64,000 nucleotides of DNA from Pelomonas asaccharophilus_A (lineage in GTDB: Bacteria; Pseudomonadota; Gammaproteobacteria; Burkholderiales; Burkholderiaceae_C), in assembly GCF_031458115.1 (NCBI RefSeq), contig NZ_JAVDXV010000002.1, positions 1 to 64,000 on the forward strand, in the 5' to 3' direction. A program made the position numbers and the translations under genes. This document shows positions 8,909-19,800 of this stretch, one piece after another (position 1 is the first letter of the stretch; each line of letters begins with the position of its first letter). Under the pieces are notes generated by a model. That model saw nothing but the letters and a program-made list of their open reading frames with translations. It was not told the DNA's origin and did not search any database.

Positions 8909-9156
8909 TCATCGAGAGATTGCCGGGAGTCCGTCCCGGCAGCCGGGTAACTTTCTTCTGCGGGGCCAGAAGAAAGTCACCAAAGAAGAGGCCCTGAACC
9001 GCACGCGAGCACCGCGGCGCTACGAGTGGCGCGCGAAAACAATCACTTCCACTCCGGGCAGACGCGAACCGCTGCGCTCTCGCTGCTGTCCCTGTCACCC
9101 GCACCATCCATCGCACCACCTGCCCGCTTAACGCGCGGCTGCACGCCGTGCTCACC
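8909..9156 (+). repeat. Left arm of a large imperfect inverted repeat
   Basis: This arm begins TCATCGAGAGATTGCCGGGAG and is an imperfect reverse complement of 9246-9492. Matching blocks include the hairpin ACTTTCTTCTG/CAGAAGAAAGT, the CACCAAAGAAGAGG block, GCGCGCGAAAAC, GCTGCGCTCTCG, and the inner end GGCTGCACGCCG. No convincing gene lies in it. It fills the space between the convergent lapD and TonB receptor genes. Confidence 0.8.
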
Positions 9157-9245
9157 AGAACAGCCAATGCAGCATCGCTCGGGCGACGCGATCGTTGCGC
9201 AGCATCCACCGGGGCGTCGCTCCAGCGGCGCGGCTTCGCATTCCT

Positions 9246-9492
9246 GATGAGCCCGGCGTGCAGCCGGCGTTAACCGGCATGAAGGCTCGATCTGGCGCAC
9301 TCGTCATAGGGACAGCCGCGAGAGCGCAGCGGGTCGCGTGTAGGCCTAGAGCCGCAGGCTGTTTTCGCGCGCCGCTGATGGCGTCGTCGCGCTGGGATGC
9401 GGTTCAGCGCCTCTTCTTTGGTGACTTTCTTCTGGCGCCGCAGAAGAAAGTTACCCCGCCGCCGGGCGGGACTCCCGGCAATCTCTCGATGA
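9246..9492 (-). repeat. Right arm of the large imperfect inverted repeat
   Basis: This is the reverse-complement partner of 8909-9156, separated from it by about 90 bp. It carries the same hairpin (GACTTTCTTCTG, short GC loop, CAGAAGAAAGT) in opposite orientation. The arms differ at many positions, so they are old or were acquired separately. It looks like a pair of dispersed non-coding repeat units. Confidence 0.8.
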
Positions 9493-9529
9493 GCCGCCCG
9501 CTCCGCCAAAGCATCCCACCCACAATAAA

Positions 9530-9548
9530 ACGGGGCCTCAAGCCCCGT
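9530..9548 (-). terminator. Rho-independent terminator of the TonB receptor gene
   Basis: Read on the minus strand, ACGGGGC-TTGAG-GCCCCGT forms a 7-bp GC-rich stem followed at once by TTTTATT. It lies 11 bases beyond the TonB receptor stop codon and is the clearest intrinsic terminator in the window. Confidence 0.85.
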
Positions 9549-9558
9549 CCTCAACCCT

Positions 9559-11829
9559 TCAAATCTTCATCTCCCACCGCACCTGCCACTGCGTATAACT
9601 CGGCCCCCCGCTGCGGCTGGTCACGAGCAGCGCATCCGTCGTGCTGATGCTGCCGGTGTAGTAGTCCAATGGCGTCAGGTTGCTGGCGGACAAGCGCAGC
9701 GACTGCTCCGGCGACAGATTCCACGTGACGAACGCATCGCTGACCAGCTTGCGATTGGTCGTCACCTCGGTCAGCACGGTCTGCTGGATGGTGGACGACG
9801 GCGTCCAGTTCAGCGACGCGCCCAGAGACACCGGCACCGAACGCAGCCGGTAGTCAAAGCCCAGGTTGGCCGTCGCCTTGGGCTGGCCTTCGATGCGGTT
9901 GTTCGGGCCCGGCAGACCGTCGACCTTGGACGTGAAGAAGCTGAGGTTGCTGCGCACGTTGATGGGCAGCGCGTCCTCGAAGTACTCGTCCAGCCGGAAC
10001 TTGGCCTCCAGCTCCAGACCCATCGTGCTGGCCTTGCCGAGGTTGCGCGGGCGGGCCACCCAGCGCGGCGTGGCGCTCCAGGACACCGTCTCCAGCGCGG
10101 TCACGTTGCGCATCAGGTTGCTGATGCTGCGCGCGAAGAAGTTGGCGCTCAGCAGGCCGCCCTTGCTCAGGTACTTCTCGTAGCCGATCTCCACGCCGGT
10201 GGCCAGCTCGGGCTTCAGCTCGGGGTTGCCGGCGCGGTCGGGCGACGTGATGTCGTGCGGCACGTTGCTGTTGATGCTGGGCCGCGCGATCAGATCGTTC
10301 AGCTGCGGGCTGCGGTAGCTGCGCGTCAGGCTCATGCGGATGGCTTCCTTGCCGCCCGGGTCCAGCTTGTAGCGGGCGTGGGCCAGCGGCGTGAACACGC
10401 TGGACGTGTTGCTGACCGCGTAGTTGGCGGCGCTGCTCTCCGTCTTGATGCCCTCCCAGCGCAGGCCGGCGTAGAAATCCCACTGCTTGCCGACGTTCCA
10501 CTCGTCCTGCGCATAGGCCGCGAAGCGCGTGGTGGATGCGTCCATGTCGTCGCCGAAATCGCCCAGGCCCTGCTGCGGCGCGCCGTTGACCAGCGTCGTG
10601 CGGCTGGCGTGCCGGGTGTTGCCTTCGCCCTCGGCGCCGAAAACGAGGTTGTGCTCGTTCTCCAGGCTGCGCGAGAACTTGCCCACCAGGTTCCAGTTGC
10701 GGTCGCGGCTGTCGGTGGTGTCTTCCTGCTGGCGCGATGCCGCGCCTTTCAGCGTTTCCTGGCGCAGGCTGTGGCTCTCGCCGCGCGCGCCGCCCACGCC
10801 ACCGCGCACCTCGATGCGTGTGTCGGGGTCGGGGCGCGTCATCCACTGCGCGTTCAGCCGTCCCATCGTGAACTGACTGTTGCCGGTGGTCTGCGCGCGG
10901 TCGAAGTCGCCCGGCAGCGGCGTGGCCGGCGTGGGCGTGGTGGTGCGCGTGATGTCGGAGCTGCTGTCCGACTTGTTCGTAACGACGAAAGGCTGGATGG
11001 TCAGGCTGTCCTGCCCGCTCAGCTTGATCTGCACGCGGCCGTTCAGGTTCAGGCTCTGGCGCGTGTCCTCGTTGCGGCCGCGCGTGACCTGCAGCGACTG
11101 CTCGCCCGTCGTGCGGTTCAGCCGCGTGACGTCGCTGATGACGTCGTCGATGCGCTCGCCGCGCATCGCGTTGACGCTGAAGTTGTAGGTGTTGCCCTGG
11201 CCGAACGTGTCGTTGCGGCTCCAGCTGATGTTGGGGTTGAGCTTGCCGCGCTCCACGCCGACGCCGGCGCGGAACTCGTTGAGCCGCTTCTTCATCGGCT
11301 CGCGCAGCACCACGTTGATGGTGCCGGCGATGGCGCGCGTGCCGTACTCGGCGGTCGGCGCGCGCAGCACCTCGATGCGCTCCACCTGCTCGGGCGGCAG
11401 CTGGTCCAGCGAGAAGCCGGGCGGCATGCGTTCGCCGTCCACCAGGATCTGCGTGAAGCCGCCGCCCATGCCGCGCATGCGCACATCGCCGCCGCGGCCC
11501 GGGCGGCCGCCGGTGGTCACGCCGGGCAGACGCTTCAGCACCTCGCCGACGGTGGAGTCGCCGAACTTCTCGATTTCCTCACGCGTGATGACGATCTTGC
11601 TGGCTGTCGAAGCCTTGCGGATGGAATCGTCGCTGGCCGTGCCGCTGACCTCCACACGCTGCAGCTGTTCGCTGGGCTTGGCGTCGGGCGTCGCCGGCCG
11701 GACCGCCATGCGCGCCGGGGCGGAGGCGGCGGCTGCAGGGGCGGCGGGGGTGTTCTGGGCGTAGGCGGCGGGCAGGCCGCAAGCCACCAGCGCGGCGGCC
11801 GCAGGGATGCGGAGGAGTTGGAAGGGCAT
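9559..11829 (-). CDS. TonB-dependent outer-membrane receptor
   Basis: This 756-residue protein has a signal peptide (MPFQLLRIPAAAALVACG, cleavage near AYAQ). The plug domain includes VITREEIEKFGDSTVGEVLK, RMRGMGGGFTQILVDGERMP and ERIEVLRAPTAEYG, then TINVVLREP. A 22-strand type barrel follows, ending in an aromatic-poor KI terminus. An Ala/Pro-rich segment lies between the signal peptide and the plug. Substrate class is not evident: the plug motif resembles the FepA/CirA-like group with RIEVLRGPT-type loops. It is transcribed alone, divergent from mrp across 114 bp, with its own terminator. No Fur-like box is obvious upstream. Confidence 0.88.
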   Translation of the reverse strand: MPFQLLRIPAAAALVACGLPAAYAQNTPAAPAAAASAPARMAVRPATPDAKPSEQLQRVEVSGTASDDSIRKASTASKIVITREEIEKFGDSTVGEVLKRLPGVTTGGRPGRGGDVRMRGMGGGFTQILVDGERMPPGFSLDQLPPEQVERIEVLRAPTAEYGTRAIAGTINVVLREPMKKRLNEFRAGVGVERGKLNPNISWSRNDTFGQGNTYNFSVNAMRGERIDDVISDVTRLNRTTGEQSLQVTRGRNEDTRQSLNLNGRVQIKLSGQDSLTIQPFVVTNKSDSSSDITRTTTPTPATPLPGDFDRAQTTGNSQFTMGRLNAQWMTRPDPDTRIEVRGGVGGARGESHSLRQETLKGAASRQQEDTTDSRDRNWNLVGKFSRSLENEHNLVFGAEGEGNTRHASRTTLVNGAPQQGLGDFGDDMDASTTRFAAYAQDEWNVGKQWDFYAGLRWEGIKTESSAANYAVSNTSSVFTPLAHARYKLDPGGKEAIRMSLTRSYRSPQLNDLIARPSINSNVPHDITSPDRAGNPELKPELATGVEIGYEKYLSKGGLLSANFFARSISNLMRNVTALETVSWSATPRWVARPRNLGKASTMGLELEAKFRLDEYFEDALPINVRSNLSFFTSKVDGLPGPNNRIEGQPKATANLGFDYRLRSVPVSLGASLNWTPSSTIQQTVLTEVTTNRKLVSDAFVTWNLSPEQSLRLSASNLTPLDYYTGSISTTDALLVTSRSGGPSYTQWQVRWEMKI

Positions 11830-11943
11830 GCCGCCAGCTTGCCATGGGGCCCATGCCGCGATGTGGCTCGTCTGTTAAGAAAGAATGCCCGGCCCTCGGA
11901 GGACCTAGACTTTCGGCCTGTTCCGACGTGCCTTTCCCCTCTC

Positions 11944-13038
11944 ATGACCGCCATTTCCGAAGCCGCGCTGCGGCCCTTGCTGCAAGCTGTCGCCGACCCC
12001 GGCGGTGACCGTACCCTGGGCGAAGCCAAGGCGCTGAAGTCCCTGCGCATCGACGGCGCTGATGTGTCGGTCGACATCGAGCTGGGCTACCCGGCCGCCA
12101 GCCAGCACGCCGCGCTGCGCTCGGCGGTCGTGGCCGCGGCGCGTTCGCTGCCCGGCGTGGGCAACGTCAGCGTGTCCATCACGACCAACGTGGTGGCCCA
12201 TGCCGTGCAGCGCGGCGTGCAGCTGCTGTCGGGCGTGAAGAACATCATTGCCGTGGCCTCCGGCAAGGGCGGCGTGGGCAAGAGCACCACGGCCGCCAAC
12301 CTGGCGCTGGCCCTGCATGCCGAGGGCGCCCGCGTGGGCGTGCTGGACGCCGACGTCTACGGCCCCAGCCAGCCGCTGATGCTGGGCGCCAGCGGCCGCC
12401 CCGAGACCACCGACGGCCAGACCATGGAGCCGCACATCGCCCACGGCGTGCAGGTCAACTCCATCGGCTTCCTGGTCGACGACGACCAGGCCATGATCTG
12501 GCGCGGCCCCATGGCCACGCAGGCGCTAGAGCAGCTGCTGCGCCAGACCCGCTGGCAGCAGCTGGACTACCTCATCATCGACATGCCGCCCGGCACCGGC
12601 GACATCCAGCTGACGCTGTCGCAGCGCGTGCCCGTGACCGGCGCCGTCATTGTCACGACGCCGCAGGACATCGCGCTGATCGACGCCAAGAAGGGCCTGA
12701 AGATGTTCGAGAAGGTGGGCGTGCCCATCCTCGGCATCGTCGAGAACATGGCCGTGCACATCTGCAGCAACTGCGGCCATGCCGAGCACATCTTTGGCGC
12801 CGACGGCGGCAAGAAGATGGCCCAGCAATACGGCACCGAGCTGCTGGGCGCGCTGCCGCTGGCGATGAACATCCGCGCCCAGGCTGACTCCGGCACCCCC
12901 ACCGTCGTGGCCGAACCCGACGGCGAGGTGGCGGGCCTCTACAAGGCGCTGGCCCGCAAGATCACGTCCAAGATCGCGGCGCAGAGCAAGGACTATTCGT
13001 CCAAGTTCCCGACCATCTCCATCTCCAAGAACAGCTGA
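11944..13038 (+). CDS. mrp: Mrp/ApbC family P-loop ATPase, iron-sulfur cluster carrier
   Basis: This 364-residue protein has an N-terminal MIP18/DUF59-like domain (about residues 5-90). A ParA/MinD-type P-loop follows, with the deviant Walker A motif SGKGGVGKST (about 104-114), then DADVYGPSQP, DMPPGTGDIQLTL, and a C-terminal CSNC pair (274-277) that bridges a 4Fe-4S cluster in this family. Mrp proteins bind and deliver Fe-S clusters to apo-proteins. The start is ATG 11944, shortly after the divergent promoter region. The next gene begins 5 bp after its stop, so mrp may head a long co-transcribed run. Confidence 0.93.
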   Translation: MTAISEAALRPLLQAVADPGGDRTLGEAKALKSLRIDGADVSVDIELGYPAASQHAALRSAVVAAARSLPGVGNVSVSITTNVVAHAVQRGVQLLSGVKNIIAVASGKGGVGKSTTAANLALALHAEGARVGVLDADVYGPSQPLMLGASGRPETTDGQTMEPHIAHGVQVNSIGFLVDDDQAMIWRGPMATQALEQLLRQTRWQQLDYLIIDMPPGTGDIQLTLSQRVPVTGAVIVTTPQDIALIDAKKGLKMFEKVGVPILGIVENMAVHICSNCGHAEHIFGADGGKKMAQQYGTELLGALPLAMNIRAQADSGTPTVVAEPDGEVAGLYKALARKITSKIAAQSKDYSSKFPTISISKNS

Positions 13039-13043
13039 ATCCC

Positions 13044-13895
13044 ATGACCCGAATTGCCCGCCTCCTGGTTGCCGGCCTGGCCTTCATCGCAGCGGCGGCC
13101 CACGCCCAGCAGGTGCTGCGCGTGACCGCCATCCCCGACGAGTCGCCCACCGAGCTGGCCCGCAAGTTCGCGCCGCTGGGCCAATACCTGGAGAGCAGGC
13201 TGGGCGTGAAGGTGGAATGGACCCCGGTGACGGACTACGCCGCCGCCGTGGAGACGCTGGTCAACAGGAAGGTGGACCTGGCCTGGTTCGGCGGCTTCAC
13301 CTTCGTGCAGGCAAACGTGCGTTCGGGTGGCAAGGTGGTGCCCCTGGTGCAGCGCGAGGAGGACGAGAAGTTCCGCTCCGTCTTCATCACCGACAAGGCC
13401 AGCGGCATCAGCCGGCTGGAAGACCTCAAGGGCAAGACCCTGTCCTTCGGCTCGCAGAGCAGCACCTCGGGCCACCTGATGCCGCGCAGCTTCCTGCTCG
13501 CCGCCAAGATCAACCCCGACACCGACCTCAAGCGCGTGGCTTTCAGCGGCGCGCATGACGCGACCATCGCCGCCGTCGCCAGCGGCAAGGTGGACGCCGG
13601 GGCGCTGAACATCTCGGTGTGGGAGAAGTTCGTCGCCGAGAAGAAGGTGGACCCGGCGCAGGTGAAGGTGTTCTACACGACGGCGCCTTACTACGACTAC
13701 AACTGGTCGGTGCATGCCGACATGCCGCAGGCGCTGCAGGACAAGATCAAGGCCGCCTTCCTGGCGCTGGATGCGAACACGCCCCAGGGCAAGGAGATCC
13801 TCGGCCTGCAGCGCGCGACGAAGTTCATCGCCAGCAAGCCCGACAACTACACCGGCATCAAGGTCGCCGCCGAGAACGCTGGCCTGTTGAAATGA
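13044..13895 (+). CDS. PhnD-type ABC transporter substrate-binding protein (putative selenate/oxyanion group)
   Basis: This 283-residue periplasmic protein has a signal peptide ending near AHA-QQ at residue 21. The fold is the PhnD/SsuA two-lobe binding protein: RVTAIPDESPTEL, VEWTPVTDYAAAVETL, DLAWFGGFTFVQA, SSTSGHLMPRSFL and SGKVDAGALN are typical segments. Homologues are commonly annotated as putative selenate ABC transporter binding proteins, but that label is weak. The stop overlaps the ATPase start (ATGA, 13892-13895), so the transporter genes are translationally coupled. The real substrate is open; see the findings for the urease link. Confidence 0.8.
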   Translation: MTRIARLLVAGLAFIAAAAHAQQVLRVTAIPDESPTELARKFAPLGQYLESRLGVKVEWTPVTDYAAAVETLVNRKVDLAWFGGFTFVQANVRSGGKVVPLVQREEDEKFRSVFITDKASGISRLEDLKGKTLSFGSQSSTSGHLMPRSFLLAAKINPDTDLKRVAFSGAHDATIAAVASGKVDAGALNISVWEKFVAEKKVDPAQVKVFYTTAPYYDYNWSVHADMPQALQDKIKAAFLALDANTPQGKEILGLQRATKFIASKPDNYTGIKVAAENAGLLK

Positions 13896-14698
13896 TCCGG
13901 CTCGGCAGCGCCGACGCCGCAGCGCTGGGAGGCGCGGCGCCCGTGCTGCACGGCATCGACCTGGCGCTGGCGGCCGGCGAGCAGATCGCCGTCATCGGCG
14001 CCTCGGGCGCCGGCAAGACGACGCTGCTGAGCCTGCTCGCGCTGATGCAGGCGCCGCTGGCCGGGCGCCTTGAGCTGGACGGCACCGACCCCTGGGCGCA
14101 GAGCCGCAGCGAGCGCCAACGCCTGCGGGCCGGCATCGCGCTGGCGCCCCAGCAGCCGCCGCTGCCGCCGCGCCAGCGCGTGGCCGTGGCGGTGCTGGCG
14201 GCTCGGCTGCCGGGCATGTCGCTGGCGCGCAGCCTGCGCACGCTGTGGAGCCCGCCCGACGCGCCGCTGGCCCAGGCGGCGCTGGAGCAACTGGGCGTGG
14301 CCGACAAGCTGTGGCAGCGCGTGGACCGCCTGTCCGGTGGCGAACGCCAGCGCGTGGGCCTGGCACGGCTGCTGGTGTCCGACGCGCGGCTGTGGCTGGC
14401 CGACGAGCCGCTGGCGGCGCTGGACCCGGCCCGTGCCGAGATGGCGCTGACCGCGCTTCGCCGCAACGCCGCCGAGCGCGGCGCGGCGCTGGTGTGCAGC
14501 CTGCACCAGGTGGACCTGGCGTTGAAGCACTTTCCGCGCGTCGTCGCGCTGCGCGCCGGGCGAATCGTCTTCGATGGCCCGCCGGGTGGCATCGACGAGG
14601 ACCTGCTGGACGAGCTGTACCGCAGCCAGGATGAGTCGGCGCCCGAACTGGCGCCGCTACCGCAGCCCGTGCCCCTGCCACAAGCGATGTGCCGATGA
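13892..14698 (+). CDS. ABC transporter ATP-binding protein (PhnC type)
   Basis: This 268-residue ATPase has Walker A GASGAGKTT (about 36-44), Q-loop QQPPLPP, signature LSGGERQR (about 147-154), Walker B LWLADEP (about 167-173) and the switch His in SLHQVD. It drives the two permeases encoded after it. The C-terminus has a Pro/Glu-rich tail beyond the usual domain end. It overlaps its upstream and downstream neighbours by ATGA on both sides. Confidence 0.9.
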   Translation: MIRLGSADAAALGGAAPVLHGIDLALAAGEQIAVIGASGAGKTTLLSLLALMQAPLAGRLELDGTDPWAQSRSERQRLRAGIALAPQQPPLPPRQRVAVAVLAARLPGMSLARSLRTLWSPPDAPLAQAALEQLGVADKLWQRVDRLSGGERQRVGLARLLVSDARLWLADEPLAALDPARAEMALTALRRNAAERGAALVCSLHQVDLALKHFPRVVALRAGRIVFDGPPGGIDEDLLDELYRSQDESAPELAPLPQPVPLPQAMCR

Positions 14699-15501
14699 CG
14701 CGCGACCCCGCGCTGGGCGGCCGCTGGGCGCTGCTGCTCGTGGCCCTGGTGCTGGCCTGGCCGCTGCTGGTGCTGGCCGAGTTCAAGCCCTGGACGCTGC
14801 TGGACGAGCGCAGCCTGCGTGCCACGGGGCGCTTCCTCGCCGACTTCTTTCCGCCGCGCGCGGATGCCGAGTTCCTGGCACTGCTGGCGCGCGAGACCTG
14901 GCGCACCGTCGCCATCGCCACGGCCGGGCTGACGCTGGCCCTCGCGATCGCCGTGCCGGCGGCGCTGCTTGCCACGGCGCGCTTGTCCGTCAGCACGCTG
15001 GAAGGCCGCCCCGGTCCGGCGCGCTGGCTGCGGCGGGCGGTGAGGGCGGTGCTGGTGGTGCTGCGCTCCATCCCGGAGCTGGTGTGGGCCCTGGTGTTCG
15101 TGCGCGTCGTGGGCCTCGGGCCCACGGCGGGCGTGCTGGCGATTGCCATCGCCTACGGCGGCATGCTCGGCAAGGTCTATGCCGAGATCCTGGAGAGCGC
15201 CGACCCGGCGCCGACCCAGGCCCTGCTGCGCGGTGGCGGTGGCCGGCTGCAAGCCCTGTTGTTCGGCTCGCTGCCCAGCTGCGCGCCCGAGCTGCTGAGC
15301 TACACCGTCTACCGCTGGGAATGCGCGGTGCGCTCGTCGGTGGTGCTGGGCTTCGTCGGAGCGGGCGGGCTGGGCCAGCAGCTGGACAACGCGGCCAAGA
15401 TGTTCGCCGGCGCGGAGGTCAGCGCCATCCTGCTCGTCTTCATCGCGCTGGTGATGGCGAGCGATGCGTTCAGCCGGTGGTTGCGCGGGAGGCTGGCGTG
15501 A
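14695..15501 (+). CDS. ABC transporter permease (PhnE type), first subunit
   Basis: This 268-residue inner-membrane protein has about six membrane spans and a BPD-transport permease domain. The EAA-like loop includes SIPELVWALVFVRVVGLGP and, near the end, the signature VLGFVGAGGLGQQL. ATG 14695 overlaps the ATPase stop. It pairs with the next permease, to which it is clearly related (shared FxADFFPPR/FAASFFPPE, YRWE and GAGGLGQ blocks), which suggests an ancient duplication. Confidence 0.88.
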   Translation: MTRDPALGGRWALLLVALVLAWPLLVLAEFKPWTLLDERSLRATGRFLADFFPPRADAEFLALLARETWRTVAIATAGLTLALAIAVPAALLATARLSVSTLEGRPGPARWLRRAVRAVLVVLRSIPELVWALVFVRVVGLGPTAGVLAIAIAYGGMLGKVYAEILESADPAPTQALLRGGGGRLQALLFGSLPSCAPELLSYTVYRWECAVRSSVVLGFVGAGGLGQQLDNAAKMFAGAEVSAILLVFIALVMASDAFSRWLRGRLA

Positions 15502-16253
15502 GACTCAGCACCGCCGCCGTGCCGCTGGGCCTGCTGGCCCTCGTCGTCGCCAGCTTCTGGTCGCTGGACCTGCAATGGGCCGCCTTCCTCGGCACTGATG
15601 CGCTGGCCGGCATGGGCCGTTTTGCCGCCAGCTTCTTCCCGCCCGAGACGGCGCCGGCCTATCTGGCCAAGACGGGCTGGGCGCTGCTGGAGACGCTGGC
15701 GATGTCCGCCGTCGGCACCGCACTGGCCGTCGTGGGCGGCCTGCTGCTGGCCCTGCCCGCAGCCGGCTCGGGCGTGCCGCGTGCGGCTGCCCGCCTGGTG
15801 CTGAACGTGCTGCGCAGCGTGCCCGAGCTGGTGTGGGCGGTGCTGCTGCTGATCCTCGCCGGCCTGGGGCCGCTGCCCGGCACGCTGGCACTGGCGCTGC
15901 ACACCAGCGGCGTGCTGGGCCGGCTGTTCGCCGAGAGCTTCGAGAACGCGCCGCCGCTGCCCGCCCTGGCGCTGCGCCAGCGTGGCGTGGGTGCCCTGCG
16001 CGTGTGGCTGTTCGCCACCCTGCCGCAGACGCTGCCGCAGCTCGCCAGCTACACGCTCTACCGCTGGGAGAACAACATCCGCGCGGCCAGCGTGCTGGGT
16101 GTGGTCGGCGCAGGCGGCCTGGGGCAGATGCTGAGTTATCACCTGGGTCTGTTCCAGATGCGCGAAGCCTGCACCGTGCTGGTCGCGATGATGATGCTGG
16201 TGGCGCTGGTGGACACGCTGTCCTGGCGCCTGAGACAACGACTGACACGATGA
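15498..16253 (+). CDS. ABC transporter permease (PhnE type), second subunit
   Basis: This 251-residue membrane protein begins at GTG 15498, overlapping the stop of the first permease (GTGA). It carries the same family blocks: SVPELVWAVLLLILAGLGP, YRWENNIRAASV and VVGAGGLGQML. With the first permease it should form the membrane channel of the importer. Its stop overlaps the start of the nitroreductase gene (ATGA). Confidence 0.88.
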   Translation: MRLSTAAVPLGLLALVVASFWSLDLQWAAFLGTDALAGMGRFAASFFPPETAPAYLAKTGWALLETLAMSAVGTALAVVGGLLLALPAAGSGVPRAAARLVLNVLRSVPELVWAVLLLILAGLGPLPGTLALALHTSGVLGRLFAESFENAPPLPALALRQRGVGALRVWLFATLPQTLPQLASYTLYRWENNIRAASVLGVVGAGGLGQMLSYHLGLFQMREACTVLVAMMMLVALVDTLSWRLRQRLTR

Positions 16254-16831
16254 CCGCAGACCTCCAAGCCCTGCTGGGCCGCTACTCGGTGGGCCCCAAG
16301 CACCTGGTGGAGCCCGGGCCGGACGATGCCCAGCTCGCGACGATGGTGCAGGCGGCGCTGCACGCGCCCGACCACGCCGAACTGGTGCCTTATCGCTTCA
16401 AACTGGTGCGTGGCGACGCCCGGGCGCAGATGGCCACGCTGTTCGCCGACGCCGCCCGTGCCGCCGGCAAGGGCGAGGAGGGCGCCGTGCTGGACGCCGA
16501 GCGCGCGCTGCGCCCACCGGTGACGGTGGCCGTGGTCGCGCGCATCGACCTGGGCCACCCGCTGGTGCCGGCGCACGAGCAGTGGGCGGCCTTGGGCGGC
16601 GCCATCAGCAACTTCCTGACGGCGGCGCATGCACTGGGCTTCGGCGGCAAGATGCTCAGCGGTGCCAAGGTGCGCAACGCCGCCATCGCGGCCGCATTCT
16701 GCGAGCCCGGCGAGACGCTGCTGGGCTGGATCGCACTGGGCACGCCAAGCCGCAAGCCGGCCGGCCCATCGCGCAAGCCGGACCCCGGGCAGGTGCTGAT
16801 CGACTGGCACCTGCCTTGCAAGGGAGACTGA
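16250..16831 (+). CDS. Nitroreductase family protein
   Basis: This 193-residue protein belongs to the FMN-dependent nitroreductase family, in the short YdjA-like form. Visible segments are AALHAPDHAELVPYRF (flavin phosphate-binding Arg region), EQWAALGGAISNFLTAAHALGFG (dimer helix) and ETLLGWIALGTP (C-terminal flavin contact). It is translationally coupled to the ABC permease before it, and ureA follows after 4 bp. Its position suggests that it reduces an imported nitro, N-oxide or oxyanion compound, but that is inference. Confidence 0.85.
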   Translation: MTADLQALLGRYSVGPKHLVEPGPDDAQLATMVQAALHAPDHAELVPYRFKLVRGDARAQMATLFADAARAAGKGEEGAVLDAERALRPPVTVAVVARIDLGHPLVPAHEQWAALGGAISNFLTAAHALGFGGKMLSGAKVRNAAIAAAFCEPGETLLGWIALGTPSRKPAGPSRKPDPGQVLIDWHLPCKGD

Positions 16832-16835
16832 ACTT

Positions 16836-17138
16836 ATGGAACTAACGCCTAGAGAGAAAGACAAGCTGCTGCTGTTCACCGCAGCGCTGCTTGCCGAGCG
16901 TCGCAAGGCCCGCGGGCTCAAGCTGAACTATCCCGAATCGGTCGCGCTGATCAGCGCCGCCATCCTCGAAGGCGCGCGCGACGGCAAAACCGTGGCCGAG
17001 CTGATGAGCGAAGGCCGCACGGTGCTGACCCGCGCCGACGTCATGGACGGCATCGCCGAGATGATTCCCGAGATCCAGGTCGAAGCGACCTTTCCGGACG
17101 GCACCAAGCTCGTCACGGTTCACCAACCCATTGCCTGA
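16836..17138 (+). CDS. ureA: Urease gamma subunit
   Basis: This 100-residue protein has the full UreA length and pattern: MELTPREKDKLLLF at the start, LNYPESVALI, GRTVLTRADVMDGI and VEATFPDGTKLVTVHQPI at the end. It forms the (alpha-beta-gamma)3 urease trimer with UreB and UreC. The ribosome site AGGGAG overlaps the end of the nitroreductase gene 4 bp upstream. No ureD precedes it, which is unusual for Burkholderiales urease clusters. Confidence 0.97.
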   Translation: MELTPREKDKLLLFTAALLAERRKARGLKLNYPESVALISAAILEGARDGKTVAELMSEGRTVLTRADVMDGIAEMIPEIQVEATFPDGTKLVTVHQPIA

Positions 17139-17147
17139 AGACTGCCC

Positions 17148-17717
17148 ATGAAGCTGCAACGCTGGATTGCCATCGTTCCCCTGTTTGCCGCCGCCGCCGC
17201 CCAGGCCCACACCGGCGACCACAGCCACATGAGCGGCTTTGTCGACGGCGCGCTGCATCCGCTGACCGGGCCCGATCACCTCGCCGCCATGGTGGCCGTG
17301 GGCATCTGGAGCGCCATGGCCCTGAAGCAGCCGCTGCGCGCGCCGCTGGCGTTTGCCGCGTCGCTGCTGGCCGGCGCGCTGCTGTCCATGGCGACGGGCT
17401 GGCAGATGCCCGCCATGGAAGCCGCCATCACCGGGTCGCTGGCCGTGCTGGGCCTGCTGGTCGCGCTGCGACTGGCCATGCCGCCGGCCGCGGGTGCGGC
17501 CACCGCCGCCCTCCTGGCCTTCAGCCATGGCGCCGCGCACGGGATGGAACTGCACGGCTTCGCCGCGCTGGCCGGCATGGTGCTCAGCACGCTGGTGCTG
17601 CACGGCGTGGGCCTGGCGATGGGCTGGAAGCTGCGCAACGCGCCCACGCTGGCCCGTGCGCTGCTGGGCGCCAGCGTGGCCGCGCTGGCGCTGGCCCGCG
17701 TGGGCGGGGTGGCCTGA
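17148..17717 (+). CDS. ureJ: HupE/UreJ family membrane protein, probable nickel permease
   Basis: This 189-residue protein has a signal-like first helix, then His-rich HTGDHSHMSG, the family motif HPLTGPDHLAAMVAVG in helix 2, and FSHGAAHGMEL in a later helix, with about six spans in all. HupE/UreJ proteins transport Ni2+ for hydrogenase or urease assembly. It lies between ureA and ureB, a placement known from several proteobacterial urease operons. Its stop overlaps the ureB start by one base (TGATG). Confidence 0.93.
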   Translation: MKLQRWIAIVPLFAAAAAQAHTGDHSHMSGFVDGALHPLTGPDHLAAMVAVGIWSAMALKQPLRAPLAFAASLLAGALLSMATGWQMPAMEAAITGSLAVLGLLVALRLAMPPAAGAATAALLAFSHGAAHGMELHGFAALAGMVLSTLVLHGVGLAMGWKLRNAPTLARALLGASVAALALARVGGVA

Positions 17718-18018
17718 TGATTCCCGGGGAGCTGATCACCGCCGAGGGCGAGCACGAGCTGAACCCCGGCCGCCGCACGCTGACGCTGAAGGTCGCCAAC
17801 ACCGGCACCCGGCCCATCCAGGTCGGTTCGCACTACCACTTCGCCGAGACCAACGCGGCGCTCGGCTTCGACCGCGAGGCCGCGCGCGGCATGCGCCTCA
17901 ACATCTGCAGCGGCACCGCCGTGCGCTTCGAGCCCGGCCAGACGCGCACCGTCGAGCTGGTGGACCTCGGCGGCGACCGCGCCGTCTGGGGCTTCCGCGG
18001 CCTCGTCCAGGGAAAACT

Positions 18019-18022
<4 letters not shown>
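17717..18022 (+). CDS. ureB: Urease beta subunit
   Basis: This 101-residue protein has canonical UreB length and motifs: MIPGELITAEGEHELNPGR, VANTGTRPIQVGSHYHFAET, GFDREAARGMRLN, GTAVRFEPGQTRTVELV and VWGFRGLVQG. It is a structural subunit of urease. ATG 17717 overlaps the ureJ stop and its own stop overlaps the ureC start (18019-18022), so the three are coupled. Confidence 0.97.
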
Positions 18023-19737
<1,715 letters not shown>

Positions 19738-19800
19738 CCGAGTCGAGGTGCATGCTGCTTGAGTGGCGTTGCTGTGGTGACTGCCGCCTCTAATACGTGG

